From: Roridomyces roridus | Taxonomy: Eukaryota > Basidiomycota > Agaricomycetes > Agaricales > Mycenaceae | Length of the DNA stretch: 64,000 bases | Direction: 5' to 3' | Assembly: GCA_029378245.1 (NCBI GenBank) | Contig: JARKIF010000007.1 | Location: 1,612,001 to 1,676,000 of the forward strand | In this document: positions 1 to 11,348 of the stretch, in pieces | Layout of the letters: every line of letters begins with the position of its first letter | Numbering within the stretch: position 1 is the stretch's first letter | The notes under the pieces: generated by a model | The model's input: only the letters and a program-made list of their open reading frames with translations | Told to the model about the DNA's origin: nothing | Databases searched by the model: none | Position numbers and translations under genes: made by a program

Positions 1-76
1 TGTCCGTTCTCACTCAAATTTGTTCGTCTACATATTCGTCCTTTGAACCAGATTGTTTGTTAGCTCAGATTTATAG

Positions 77-2366
77 TTGGCAAAAACTCGTCATTCATCC
101 AGGTTCCGTTGCTCAACCTGTTCTCCAATATCGTACAACGCGCAGGATCTATCAACATCCGGATCGGAGGCAACACTCAGGATTATGCGTACTATGTACC
201 CACATTGCCCGAGGATAGGGCCATTTCCAAAGAAAAGGCCGCCAGTAAAAATCCGGTGCTGACCATTTTTCTTTTGTCATTCTCTGTTCTTGTATTTACT
301 CACGCTTTGAAAAGACGGAGACGCCGGCTGTCATTTATACGATGGATCTCTTCTACATGCTCTCCAATATCTCGGCGTTTGCTGGTGCCAAGTGGTATGT
401 CGGTAAGCTCTTCTGCTGCCACACGTTGTTCTCTTGCTTCGACGGTTGAATCCAGGCGCACCATTCAACGATTCCACGCAGTTCCGTTTTGAAATCGTCG
501 AATACGCCGAAGCGGTTCTCGGAGACAGCCTACTTGGTATTCAAGTCGCCAACGAGCCGGATCTCTACGTCGGGTGCGTCTCACGTCCTTCAAGTTCAAC
601 CTGGTTGATTATTTTTTTCTTCTCTTTTCCAGCCATCATCACCGGAACGACTCGTACGGCCCAGCGAATTACACCCAAGAATTCGGAGAGTTCATCGCAG
701 CCATGGCTGGCAATGATAACATCCCAATCAAGAACAAGCTCATTGGTCCGAGTGTTTCGGGGAACTGGACGCCTGAAATGGTTATCGACACTGGATTCAT
801 TGATAAGTACAGTGACAGTTTGAGTGCTTTTCCGTCGAGCAGTGCGTTTTTATTTTATTTTCTTCTTGTTTGAATGGGCGGTCCTGACGGAGGGCGTAGT
901 TATCCCACGTGCGTCTTTTTATCTCCTTGTTTGAATGCGCTCCTGACAGAGAGCAGCGAAAACTGCTACCCCGTATACCGTGAGGGCTCCTCACTCTCCA
1001 TGCCTCAATTTTTTGAAACGTATTACAGATATCAGCACCTATCACGACCCGCAAGCGACCTTCCCCGTGTACCTCTCGCATTCTGGACCACAGGGCCTTG
1101 TCTCACCGTATCTCAACGCCGCGACCATCGCTCGTGCTGCGAATAAACCGTTCTTGATGTTTGAAACCAACTCGGCGAGTTGTGGTGGGTTCCCCGGTAT
1201 TAGTGATTCGTTTGGAGCTACGCTTTGGGCGTTGGATTATGGGCTGCAGGTGAGATATTCACTTTTCTTGAGCTTGAGACCAGAACTGATTCAGGATACT
1301 CGATAGATGGCTTGGGGCAATTTTTCTGGCGCCATGTTGCATGTTGGTGGGCAGAATGTGTATTATAATGTGTTTACAAGCGCTACCTCTTCGAACTTTT
1401 CTGAATTCCTCCCCAGCCGTTCACAGCTCCCCCAACGAATCAGTCTAAATACTTTGAATGGACTGTCGGCGCAGTATACTACTCTGCTCTCGTCGCAGCC
1501 GAGGTCTTTGGCAAGACGAACACGGCTCAGATTGTAGACATGTTGGGAAACAATGCGAGCGTTTATACACCGTACGTCGCACTTCGATGCCTCGAATGTA
1601 TTCTCAACATCTGGGACAGACAATATGCGATCCACGAAAACGGTGCCCTCGCTCGTGTAGGATTGTTCAATTATATCACGGACCCTACTGGAGCCAGCGA
1701 CTACACTGCGACGCTGACGGTTTCCGGAGGGACTGTTCCGTCCTCTGTTCAAGTCAAGTGAACGACGGACACCTTTGCCGAGATGTACAGCTAACTAGCC
1801 ACACCAGATATCTACTTTCAGACTCTGTGGCAACCAAGAACAATATCACTTGGGCCAACCAGGTGCGTTGCTCCTCCCAGATTTCGAACCTCCTCTGACT
1901 AATCTCTCCTTCGGTAGACTCTAGGCACGCAGCGTGAAGTCGACGGCCGTTTTCGCGGCGTCGAAAACGTCGTCTCCATATCATGCGATACCGGCGCCAA
2001 CACCTGCCAGATTCCCGTTCAAGCCCCCTCGTTTGCTCTGGTCTTTTTTACACCAGAGGCAGAGATCAGCACAGTCACATTCTCAACGACGGCGTACACG
2101 AACATCGGGGCCACGGCTACAGTCGCGTCGGACGTACTTGCTACGAGTAATGGGATGTCTGGTTAGTCGTCTCGCCGTTGTTTTAAGGTTTATAACCGGT
2201 GTTGAAAATTTCATTTCCAGGCAATAGTTGGCAACTTGGAAGCACGAGCAATGGGAAGCAGAATGCGGCCAAGGCAAGGGCGGACTCGACGAGTGTTGGC
2301 CCAATCATGGGTGTTCTTGTGGGAACAGGGGTGGTTCTAGTAACTTCATTGGGATATTGGGTTTAA
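77..2366 (+). CDS. GH79-type glycosidase, 3' part, C-terminal membrane anchor
   Basis: This is the C-terminal part of a glycoside hydrolase family 79 (beta-glucuronidase/heparanase-like) protein whose 5' end lies outside the window. Exons read as 77-255, 315-402, 456-573, 633-841, 900-908 (9 nt), 957-979 (23 nt), 1029-1249, 1307-1369, 1417-1571, 1620-1757, 1808-1862, 1918-2161 and 2221-2366. Visible motifs are IRIGGNTQDY, VANEPDLYV (expected acid/base Glu) and LMFETNSASC (expected nucleophile Glu), followed by the GH79 C-terminal beta domain. The protein ends in a hydrophobic stretch (GVLVGTGVVLVTSLGYWV), so it is probably GPI- or membrane-anchored. The frame is broken by one missing base in the T run 828-831: adding one T restores the expected FSVEHYP sequence into the microexons. 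The family is also present at 23549-26603, there with lectin modules. Confidence 0.82.
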
Positions 2367-2786
2367 CTTGGGGATAGATATATATATTCCAACTGTCTTT
2401 ACGTGCCTTCTGTGTTTCGTACTGCAGCGGACGACTTGGGTGTCCAGTCAGTTGTAAGCCGAATTTGAACCAGACGAGAAACTATCAAATACTTTATTGC
2501 AGGCGTTGTTGGGAGCCAGAAGAACAGTGCCCGTAGATCCAGGTGTCCTGCTGCTCTGCTCGACGCGCGAAAATTCAGAAGACTCAGAAAGTAACATCGC
2601 GTTAATTGTCCGCCGCGCAAGAATGTACGTAAATACATGCAGGCGTAGCAAAGTCAAACACTTGTCCAAAGCAGTCGTAAGTATGTTGTCCGAAAGTCCA
2701 TCCAGAAAGTCCCCAAACGAATGAAGGTATTAGCAAATAGTTCATAAGATACGTAGTCCGTGATGCAAAAGAATCGAGGCAAGCGA
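2367..2786. other. Convergent 3' intergenic region
   Basis: These 420 bases separate the 3' ends of the GH79 gene (+) and the lectin-deacetylase gene (-). I see no conserved coding frame here. The small open frames on both strands have no recognisable motif. Confidence 0.5.
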
Positions 2787-4981
2787 TTAGACGAAGTTCC
2801 ACACTTGGTTAGTGTTGCCCGCGGCGCAAGCCCACATCTGGACCTGTGAAAGTGATGAGAACGAGGTCGGGTCTACGGGTCAAACAAACACATACCTGGT
2901 TTCCGCTCGCGAGACTTCCATCCGTCAAATCGAGGCACTCATTTTCGTTCGTCCACTGGATGCGATTGTCCGAGGTGATGGTATAATGCTGAGCAGTGTC
3001 GCCCTGTCCAGGTGTGCACGCCCAGATCTGCATCTTGACCCCGTTTGTGGTGCTCCCGCCGGTGACATCTACTGCAGTTCAGCGACGAGGGAAGGGGCAA
3101 GAACGAAGGAACACGCACCGAGACACATGTCGCCGTACACAAGAAGGGTCGCGCCATTGTGCGTCCAGGATTGGCTGGCGGAGCCATCGCAGGGCTCCAC
3201 GACGACCGCCGCACCGTTGGCGTTCGTAGGCGCCGCAAGGCAGGTCGAGCTGCCCGAGCCGGGACGGATGGTGTTTCCGGTGCTGCCGCCGCCGCTACCA
3301 GGACCAGTCGTGCGCGTCCATTGCTGGTTTGGCCCCCCGGTACAGCTCCAGATTTGTACCTGATTCGTGAGAATGAGCTCCATAAAAGGCAAGAGAAGCG
3401 GATACGCACGACATTCCCATCCGTGACGCTCCCGCCAGTGAGATCCAAGCAGCTCGGATGGTTATTCCACTGGATGGTGTTTCCGGGGAAGATCCACTGC
3501 TGGTCACTATTGGGCACGTTGCATGTCCAGATCTGCATCTTGGTCCCGTCGGCCGTGGCACCCTGTCTAAAATTCAGAAAACGCATGGAATGAGCTTGAA
3601 GTGAGCACTGACCCCAGTGACGTCGAGGCACTTGTCCCCAAAGATCTGTATCGCCTGTCCAGAAACGGTCCAGCTCTGCGAGGTCGAGCCCCCAGAGACG
3701 CAGTCCTCAATCTCTACCACGGCACCGTCGGTATTGGATGCAGCGGTGAGGCACTTTCCGGCGTTGGCGCTGGGGTGGATGTACTGGTTCGGGGTGCCGG
3801 TAGGCGGAGGGTTCGAAATCGTCGACGAAGCAGATTTGGAGGTGGAGCTCGGAGTCGTTCCGGTGGTCGAAATGAAGGTGGGCGTGCCGGTCTCGCAGGC
3901 GATGGAGCCACCGCAGGCGTCACCCGGATCGGGGGTTCCATCACACGTCCAAGAGGACTAGAGACATCAGCAACAGTCTAAGAGGGATGGATTCAGCTTA
4001 CGCTTTGCTGCTGGGCAACCCCAATGGCTTGATAAGGCGCAACGCCAAGACATTCGGCCATGGTGACGAGCTAAGTGACTCCAGTCAGAGAGACGCGGAG
4101 CAACGAAACAGTGCAAATACATTGTAGCCCTTGCTCTGGAAGAGGTTGATCGCATAAGGAACGAGAGTATTGGCAGTCGATTCTGTTCAGGGACGATCAG
4201 ACAGAGAAGGAACCTGGACCCATAATGCTCACCTTCGGTTTCATGCTCCAAAATCAAAGCCGTCTTGACCTTTGCGTTGATCACATCCTGGTACAAAGCC
4301 TCCGATTGGGCTGTCGTGTTACCATCCGCATCACCAGTATCCCAGTCCCATAGAGCGAGGCTCTGCCCACGAGCAGCGGCGATGGACTGAACGTTGGAGT
4401 TGTAGTCCCCGAAAGGCGGGCGCATGAAGGCGGGCTTGATCCCGAGGATACGCGAGAAAGCCTCCTCCATGCGGTACATCCCGTCTTGGATCTGCGCCGT
4501 CGAAAGCTCCGTCAAGTCAGCATGCGACCAAGTGTGGCTGCCAATCATATGTCCCGCGTTGTACGCGTATTGAATATCAGACATGCGGTCAGGATTGTAG
4601 ATGCAGTCCCAGTTGTTGCCATTGAAGAAAAAGGTCGCTTTGGCACCCGCGGCAGTGAATTTATCGACGATGGTGCGAAGATATATGTATGGACCTGGAT
4701 AGGGCGCGTCAAGCCGACGAAAGGGTAGGAAACGGGAAGCATACCATCATCCTGCGGGAATGTCAGTGCAAATTGAGGGAAAGAGGTAGAGACACGCACA
4801 AAAGTAAGAGCAATGTCGTTCGACTTGGTGCAAGCGTCGTAGACTTGAGGAGTCGCGCGCGGGAACTGCAGGTAAGGTCAAGCGTGATGCAGCGGTCAAT
4901 ACGCAGAATGCGAACGACGTGAGGATGTCCCAACACCACCGAAGATGCCAGGAGAGTGGACAAGACGAGGGAAAGGCCCAT
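2787..4981 (-). CDS. Chitin deacetylase (CE4) with two ricin-B modules
   Basis: A secreted polysaccharide deacetylase of about 565 residues that should remove acetyl groups from chitin-like polymers in the wall or medium. Eleven exons read on the minus strand: 4981-4919, 4865-4800, 4751-4745, 4694-4233, 4182-4121, 4070-4002, 3957-3613, 3562-3410, 3359-3119, 3068-2896 and 2843-2787. The signal peptide starts MGLSLVLSTLLASSVV. CE4 motifs are TFDDGP, SHTWSH, MRPPFGDYN, DWDTGD and LEHE. After a Ser/Thr-rich linker come two ricin-B/CBM13 modules with QxW repeats (NQQWT, SQSWT, NQVWN). Exon 3 is only 7 nt and encodes the DDG of the first metal-binding motif; the paralogue at 15942-18108 lacks the intron after it. 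Promoter sequence just upstream resembles that of the paralogue (ATAAATG and a pyrimidine-rich block). The two genes are inverted relative to each other. Confidence 0.9.
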
Positions 4982-5591
4982 GACGGATTAAAGAGAGTGC
5001 GGGGCAGACGACCTGTCTGAACTTTTTTCAATCAACGCCATTTATATGTCGAGGATATACGTACCGCTTCTAGCTCATCAGGGTCGAGATCCGCCGCGTT
5101 GGGTTCCGGCCTGTCAAAGATCAAATTCATTCCGAATGTCTTGAATACGAGGTATCTGATTGTCCTCCACGTTTCATAGCGTTCACGACTTGGGCAAGAA
5201 CTACTGTGGATGTGCTCGGAAGGTTGGACGGCTTTCGATTTCTTGTGGTATATCGTAGCGCCAGCATAGACATCCTCGACTCGAGCAAGGTTCGGCAGTC
5301 CATTCTTGTCGGTAACTTGGCGAGACAAATGTATTGTCCAGCTGACTGGCCGACAACTCAACAGACGGCAAAGACGACATTGACGGGTAAAACACGCCGT
5401 GGCGCGCCAGATGGACCAACTCCGCGCCGCCTTCCGCCCCGTTCCGGGCTATTGCTCCACGCTGCGATTGGTCGCATGTGTGAGGCCCGCAGGAACGAAC
5501 TCGGGTCTTTAAGATTGGCGAGTCAAGACGGAGTCTTTTTCGGTGAATGTAGATGCAAGTTCGACATTTGACGCCGGACGGGTCTTGCGAA
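4982..5591. other. Deacetylase promoter plus unassigned sequence
   Basis: The first 80 bases match the upstream region of the inverted paralogue near 15850-15941 and hold the deacetylase promoter. The rest lies between that promoter and the proposed Helitron end. A 109-codon minus-strand frame (5361-5032) has no motif I recognise and I do not call it a gene. Confidence 0.45.
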
Positions 5592-5616
5592 CTAGAGCGG
5601 AGTCGCCGAGCCCGCT
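5592..5616 (-). repeat. Candidate Helitron 3' terminus (hairpin + CTAG)
   Basis: On the minus strand the arms AGCGG and CCGCT surround an 11-base loop and are followed by CTAG, then T. It lies about 100 bases after the stop codon of the helicase. Spacing between hairpin and CTAG is shorter than usual for Helitrons, so the call is weak. Confidence 0.3.
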
Positions 5617-5711
5617 TCTGGAGGTTTGGTTTAGCGAGTGGGAGGTGAAAATGGATTCGACTCGTCGATGGATGCTCGCTTTGCACTCCGAGTTCCTTCA
5701 CATCAAGTCTA

Positions 5712-8700
5712 TCATGACGGATATCTACGTGCAAAGTCATCTAAACGATGCTGGTAGTTGGTACCCATTAACCTCTGTACCCTTGAGAAGTCAAAGCTCC
5801 CCACAATCATCAAATCCTTCAACTCTTTGACGCGCGACAAACCGACGAATGTTAGGCCACTGGCAAACTCTTTGTTCCCGAGCCCCAACTTGACCTTGGC
5901 TATCGTCAAGCCCTGCGACTTGTGAATCGTGACTGCCCAGGCGAGTCGGAGCGCAAGCTGGGCCCGCGAGCAAGACTTGCCGCCGTACTCGAAGTGGCTC
6001 TTGGACACGGGAATCGGTACGACTGGAATTCTGTCCGGGAAGTCGGGTCGAGGTTCTGTCTTCCACAGCGTCGGTCCGGTGTAGGTCTTGCAAGAGACCA
6101 GAACAGCCAGCGGGAGGTCGGATCGTGTTGCCCCACGAGGCCAAACGACATCTTCCACTATTCCGATGGTCGCATTGACGAGACCTAGAGCATATGTTAG
6201 TGTATTCCATTGCCGGTGATGAGTCAAACCTTGCTGTTGCCATAGATTCTTGGTGACCATAACCTTCGCACCGCGCGCCAACAGCACCTCACTGTCAAGC
6301 CCCGCGCCCTCCTCTGATGTCGCCTTATGTGCACCCGGGCCATCGTGTTTTGCCTTGATACGCGCGCAGGGCATATTGAGTGCCTGCAGTTGAGCCACAT
6401 TGATCGCATGGACTTGTTCCTTGGTCGCATACAGCCCCACTGCATCCTCGAAAGCGACCTTCTCCGCTGCATCTAGCTTCGCCGTCGTACGCTGATCTAG
6501 AACCTCCCAATCGGCTTGAGTCAAACCTCCGTGGGACGCATGCTTCAAGATGGACCTGAAACACTCTTGTTCGGGTGAATCGCCTTCTTGTCGGTGTAGG
6601 ACACGCAGACAGAAACTCTTCGTGAAGAGCCGATACAAGGTGCTGCCGTCACGGCTGAGAGCATTGTCGCGGAAGGCAGGTGAATAGAGTGGGGTGTCTC
6701 CGACCGGAGGCAGTTGGGCAAAGTCACCGACGATGGCAACGTGCAGGCCGCCGAACGGAAGATGACTTGATCGGGGAAATATCTGCCGCAATCTTGAATC
6801 AATCATGGCGAACGTCTTGAGACCGAGCATCGACTTCTCGTCAATGATGAGGAAATGTACGCCCTTCCATTGTTCCTGCAATGTCGCCAGTCGCGTTCCG
6901 GAGAGAGGCATGAATTCGGCTTGGACAGGCAGCCCTAGGGCGGAGTGTATCGTTCGGCCAAGAATATTCAGAGCCGCAACGCCAGATGGGGCCAAAACCG
7001 AGACAGGATTCGAGTTGTTGGACTCTCCGGCCATCCGGCGGAGTTCTTGAGTGATAGTGTGGATGAGATAGGTCTTGCCGCAGCCCGCAGTCCCGTCGAT
7101 GTTGCAAAGTGATTGCTGTGTCGGTCGGTTGGCAAGGATGGCGGCGTAGGCTTGTGAGAACTCTTCCAGTACGGAGCGTTGTTCCTCGGCCAGGGTGGTA
7201 ATGTCGATGGGTGTTACTTGCGCTTGATCCGGACTGAGATCCACGGTCGCCTGTCGTTTTTGTTCGTCGAGGTAACCGGCCATAGCATCTATGTCGTTCC
7301 AGCGCTGATGTGCGGCTTCGAGATCCCAGCCGTCGTCGATCGGTCGAATGCCCAGGTCACCTATACCAAACTCGGGGATATCGGCGCTCGGAAAATCTCT
7401 AGCGTACCTCTGCCAGTCCTCTTCCGTCATGTCTGCGACATCTTCGTTCACCATATCATCGTCATCCTCCTCCTCTTGCAGGATACGACTCTCATCCACG
7501 TAGCAGCGGAGCGTGTCGACCGGATGGACATGACCGGCCGCACGGCATTGTGCCCATAACTCTGCCCACGTCTTCTCCTCGCCATTCGGATTCTGCAAAG
7601 CGCGCAGGTCACGGAAAGGGTGGTGAAGCAGTATCTTCGTGCGGCAGTATGCTTCGTAGTTGTCCCCCTCTGGATCTGGGGATATCCTGGGGAACGTCCG
7701 AAGGATAACGTCCGTAGACTCCCGTCGTTTCCGCCAACCATTTCGGCCCCAGCTATACCCCGTGAACACCTTATTCATGGAAAGTGTTTCAAGCTCTACG
7801 TCGCGTCGCATGTACCTTGGCCATGAATCAGCTTTTTGTGTGCCGCTGCGAAGGAACAAATACCTCTGAATCCACGACTCCTTAGTGACAGTCCGAGAAC
7901 CGTCAGATTCGACATCTTCACCCTCCATGTCGTCGACATCTTCAGAAGCCCGTACTTCTCGCATAGAACCCTCGGAATTGATGTTGAGAGTCTGGAAACT
8001 AACAGAGGATCGCACGAGGGGTATACCCAGCAAGAGATGGGCCGTCTCTTGTGCAGAATACGTCCGCTCCCCCAGCATTTTGTTGAGCAACTTCTGGCAT
8101 GCTGACTGCGCCGTGCCGGTCGCGGTCATGTTCCTAACAACGGTCGTAAGGAGTTCCGGGAATGCTGGCGCCTGCTTCTCCGATTTGCTAGCGTATTTGG
8201 CAACATAACTGGTACGGAGATGTAAATCGAGAAGCGCCACGAAATTGAATTCTTACTTGACTGCAGCGTCCTTACTCAAGATCGGCTTGAAATCGATGCT
8301 TGCCCTCCAGGCCAGAATCGTGGGGCGGTTGTGTGAGTTCAGGAGAGGGTCGTTCCGTCGCGGCTCGAATCGTACTCGTCCCTTGCTATCATGGCCGACA
8401 CCAGCCTCCGTTCGACAGTCCATCGGATAGTCGAATCGACAAGTGATGACGGGCTCTTCCTGGCCAGGGACTTTGCGCTTGACCTGACAATAGCCCGGCA
8501 TGCACTTGGAGTGCCTCTCGACCCAGTTGAGCAGCTCAGCCAGCTCCTCCTTGGTATCCTTCAATTCCGCACGTTCCCGACTGCAGGGATGAGAACCGGT
8601 GAGAGGCGAGTTCTCATCCTCCCTCGGAAACGGGTTGGTGGCGGTAACAATTCCATCCCAGTAACGGACAAAACCGTCCATCTTCTGCTGTTGATCTTGG

Positions 8701-11348
8701 GGAATGGGTTCCTGTTCCTTCAGAAGATTCCAGTTGATTTCTTCGACGTCGGGAGCATCCTTGAGCCACAGGAAGCCGTGGACATGCCCGCTGCCTCGCT
8801 CCTGCCACTCGTACCGATACCAAAAGTCCTCCACCTTGAACAAGGGTCCGAGGAGGTGCTTCATGAGGATTTGCACACGTTTGTCCAGGTACGACGCGGC
8901 GATGTGCGGATTACGTTCCAGGGCTAACCGCCGCTGCCGTTTAGCGGCCGCAACATCGCCGGGTGGAACATCCACCTCGGAGGGCATATGGCGATGGAGG
9001 TCTGCCCATTGCAGATCAGCGGCGCTGAGCGTAAAGAAGAGGTGCGGAGAGCCCTTGACACGGATCATATCCACGAGCTCATTGCGTCTCGCATGCCAGT
9101 AAGCCCGCGTTCCGCGTAGATTTGCACCATAACGAATCATGCGGTTTGTGATGGCGCGATCGCCAGAATTGAGCAGATCTTTGAGCAGATCTTTGAGCTC
9201 CTCGACAGTCAGTCGCCCATCGTCTTGATTCTGCTTGACAAAGATTTTTGAGCGGCTGAAGGTACGCTGGCGTTGGAGCGTGTTGAACGCGAACCAAGGG
9301 AATCGGCGATCGCGGGCAAATCGGCCGCCCTCAAAGCGCATGAGGTGTTGCAGGTAGTCCCCGAACTGCACCTTGTGTGTGCGATTTTCGTGGAAATCAC
9401 CGACGCCGTCAGGGAATAGATGAGGGAAAGCCATGGGTATATAGCCCGGCGTGTGCTCTGGTATGGGAGTTGTGCCGACCAAGGGTGCGTTTATCTAGTC
9501 CAAGCTGTGAGTCTGGAGCCGTGAGGTGAGAGTAAACGGGTCACTGATGATATGCTGCTCGTAGCGATGACTCTGCACGACTGCCTCCGCTTGTGCCCGC
9601 ACCTCTGTCACCTCCTCCCGAGCGCCAGCCCCAAGATTCAGGACACCACCGGTGACAGTGCTTCCTCCATCGTCCGCATCCGCATCCGCATCCGCCGCTT
9701 CACTAGGTCCTGTTGGCACAGCTGCACCCGACCCGTCTTGTCGCCCATCACGGCAAGTCGGAAGCAGGTGAACTATGGAGCCATTCTCGGGCAATTGCGC
9801 CAGTGCAGCGGGGTCGGGCGCTCCCAGATCCGAGTAGTTTGGATCATGTGCGATCTTGTATTCCAAAGCTTCTTTAACCTTGTCTCGACGGACGACATAG
9901 TCGACATGGGTTCCCAAATCAAGACCTTCCCGGCGAATCACGACGACATCGAGCTCCTCAGGCAACCGCGGTAGTCTTGTGGCGATTTCGTGAATGTCTT
10001 GAGGAAGATTGACGATGTGATCCTGGTAACTTAGCTGATGCCCACGTGTCCATCGGACTTGCATTACGGTCTTGACGCGGGCTATCAGCATTCGCTCCAT
10101 CTCCGTCAGATTCTTCAAGCACGGAGGAACCTGTGCGTCCGGTGCTGTCAAAGGTCAGAACCGAGGTAGATGCACAGAAACAAATTGACATACTTGGATT
10201 CACCCTGTTTTCATCAGACCACTTCCGGACGTCCTTTTTGTCCGACGCACAACGCGCACACATCCCAGAAGACCGCAATTTGATGTGAAAGCCCTCCTCG
10301 CGACAAGTACCGCAATTTTCGAAGCGCAACGCGTCCAGCGCGTCTCGAACCTTGCGGAGACATTGGGCTTCGTCTGAAACCAGGGCATTGTCTTCGGGTA
10401 GGTCGACATCCATGAGGTCTGAGCCATCGCCGAAGATAGCGTCGAATTCGTCCGTGGGAACAGTCTGCACGCCCTCATCTTCCTCAGCAAGCCCATCCCC
10501 ATCGCCCTGGTTTTCCACCTCACGCTGTGCTCGGGCATCAGCAGCTCGGGCATAGGCTTCCTGACGTCTAGCCAAGCACGCGATACAGTTTGCGCGAACG
10601 GTTCCATCGGCAGCGGTGCATTCGGCGACCGTGACCTCGTGCTTGCCGTGCGTACAGTAATGTAGACCTGAAGGGAGGTCAGAAATGTTCGAAGGCCTGA
10701 CATAGAGGACATGAGCAACACACCCTTGTTTCTCGCCCGCTCCCGGTTTTTGAAGATGCGCATAGTATCCCGCCCTCGGCACGTATGGCATGTTTTGAGA
10801 TAACGGCCGGACTCGGCGTCTTGGAAGTGTCTCCTCTTCTTGGTTGTGTGGCACCGAGTGCAATACATCTTTCTCCTGCATTCGGTACAGTGCTCGTGCG
10901 GCTTGTTGCGGGCCTCAGGATTTGTGAACTGCGCGAGGGCGTAGAGGAAGCCACAGAGCGTACACTTCTTCTTCAGGATAACCCGTGGAACCGTTAACGT
11001 AGCGAAGGCCCTGACATGCCCCGCCTGCTCAGCACGTGCATGCAGACAGACCCTGCATACACCCTCCACAGGGTCCCATTGATGTGCGTTGTTCTGTCGG
11101 ACGAGTGTGCAGTCAGGGCAGATACAAGTGTCTTGGGCAACGTGATTGGGGTGGGCGGCGGCATTCGGTGGGCCGTAAGATTGCCAGCGGCCGGGGTGTG
11201 CATTAAGTGGGACGATGGGAAGGGCAGGCATGCTTTGAGGCTGGGCGAGCGATGCCAGTGATGCAGTGACAGAGAGAGGCAACACGGTCACGTTCAAGTC
11301 ACGACTGTGATGTGATCGAATAGTGATCGACCGTCCCGATGGGGACAC
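5712..11348 (-). CDS. Helitron RepHel: zinc-finger / DUF6570 / HUH Rep / PIF1-like helicase
   Basis: The protein would nick, replicate and unwind the Helitron during rolling-circle transposition. Reading from 11348 down: many CxxC pairs (for example CICPDC, CTLCG, CTECR, CTRC), an intron near 10740-10690, a Cys-rich block ending KWSDENRVNP, an intron at about 10194-10151, a DUF6570-type segment (PPCLKNLTEMERML), the Helitron N-domain (EHTPGYIPMAFP), the HUH motif HVHGFLW near 8770-8790, and the two Rep tyrosines in YVAKYASK. The helicase follows with Walker A (GTAGCGKT) and Walker B (LIIDEKS). An intron at 8256-8209 falls just before the first catalytic Tyr. A second, 45-nt intron near 6232-6188 is a multiple of three and stop-free. 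One in-frame TAG (9497-9495) separates the DUF6570 and Rep parts, so the gene is either damaged or has an unrecognised intron there. The N-terminal start is uncertain. Confidence 0.85.

Larger units (their letters stand above)
5592..11348 (-). mobile_element. Helitron rolling-circle transposon (core; 5' end not located)
   Basis: The region encodes the diagnostic RepHel protein of Helitrons on the minus strand, so it is an autonomous or recently autonomous element. The low-coordinate limit is a proposal: on the minus strand a short hairpin (AGCGG ... CCGCT) is followed directly by CTAG and then T, which fits the Helitron 3' end rule (CTRR next to T). The high-coordinate 5' end (TC after A) could not be fixed and may lie anywhere up to about 12.7 kb. 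Helitrons make no target duplication, so flanks do not help. The element sits between two inverted deacetylase paralogues, next to the promoter of one of them. Confidence 0.72.

Noticed and set aside
2939..3631. 230-codon minus-strand frame in the lectin part of the deacetylase
   Set aside because: It runs through introns of the real gene; the exon-intron reading gives conserved ricin-B modules instead.
5032..5361. 109-codon minus-strand frame near the deacetylase promoter
   Set aside because: It looks partly protein-like but has no family match and overlaps the promoter region; it could be a captured fragment but cannot be supported.
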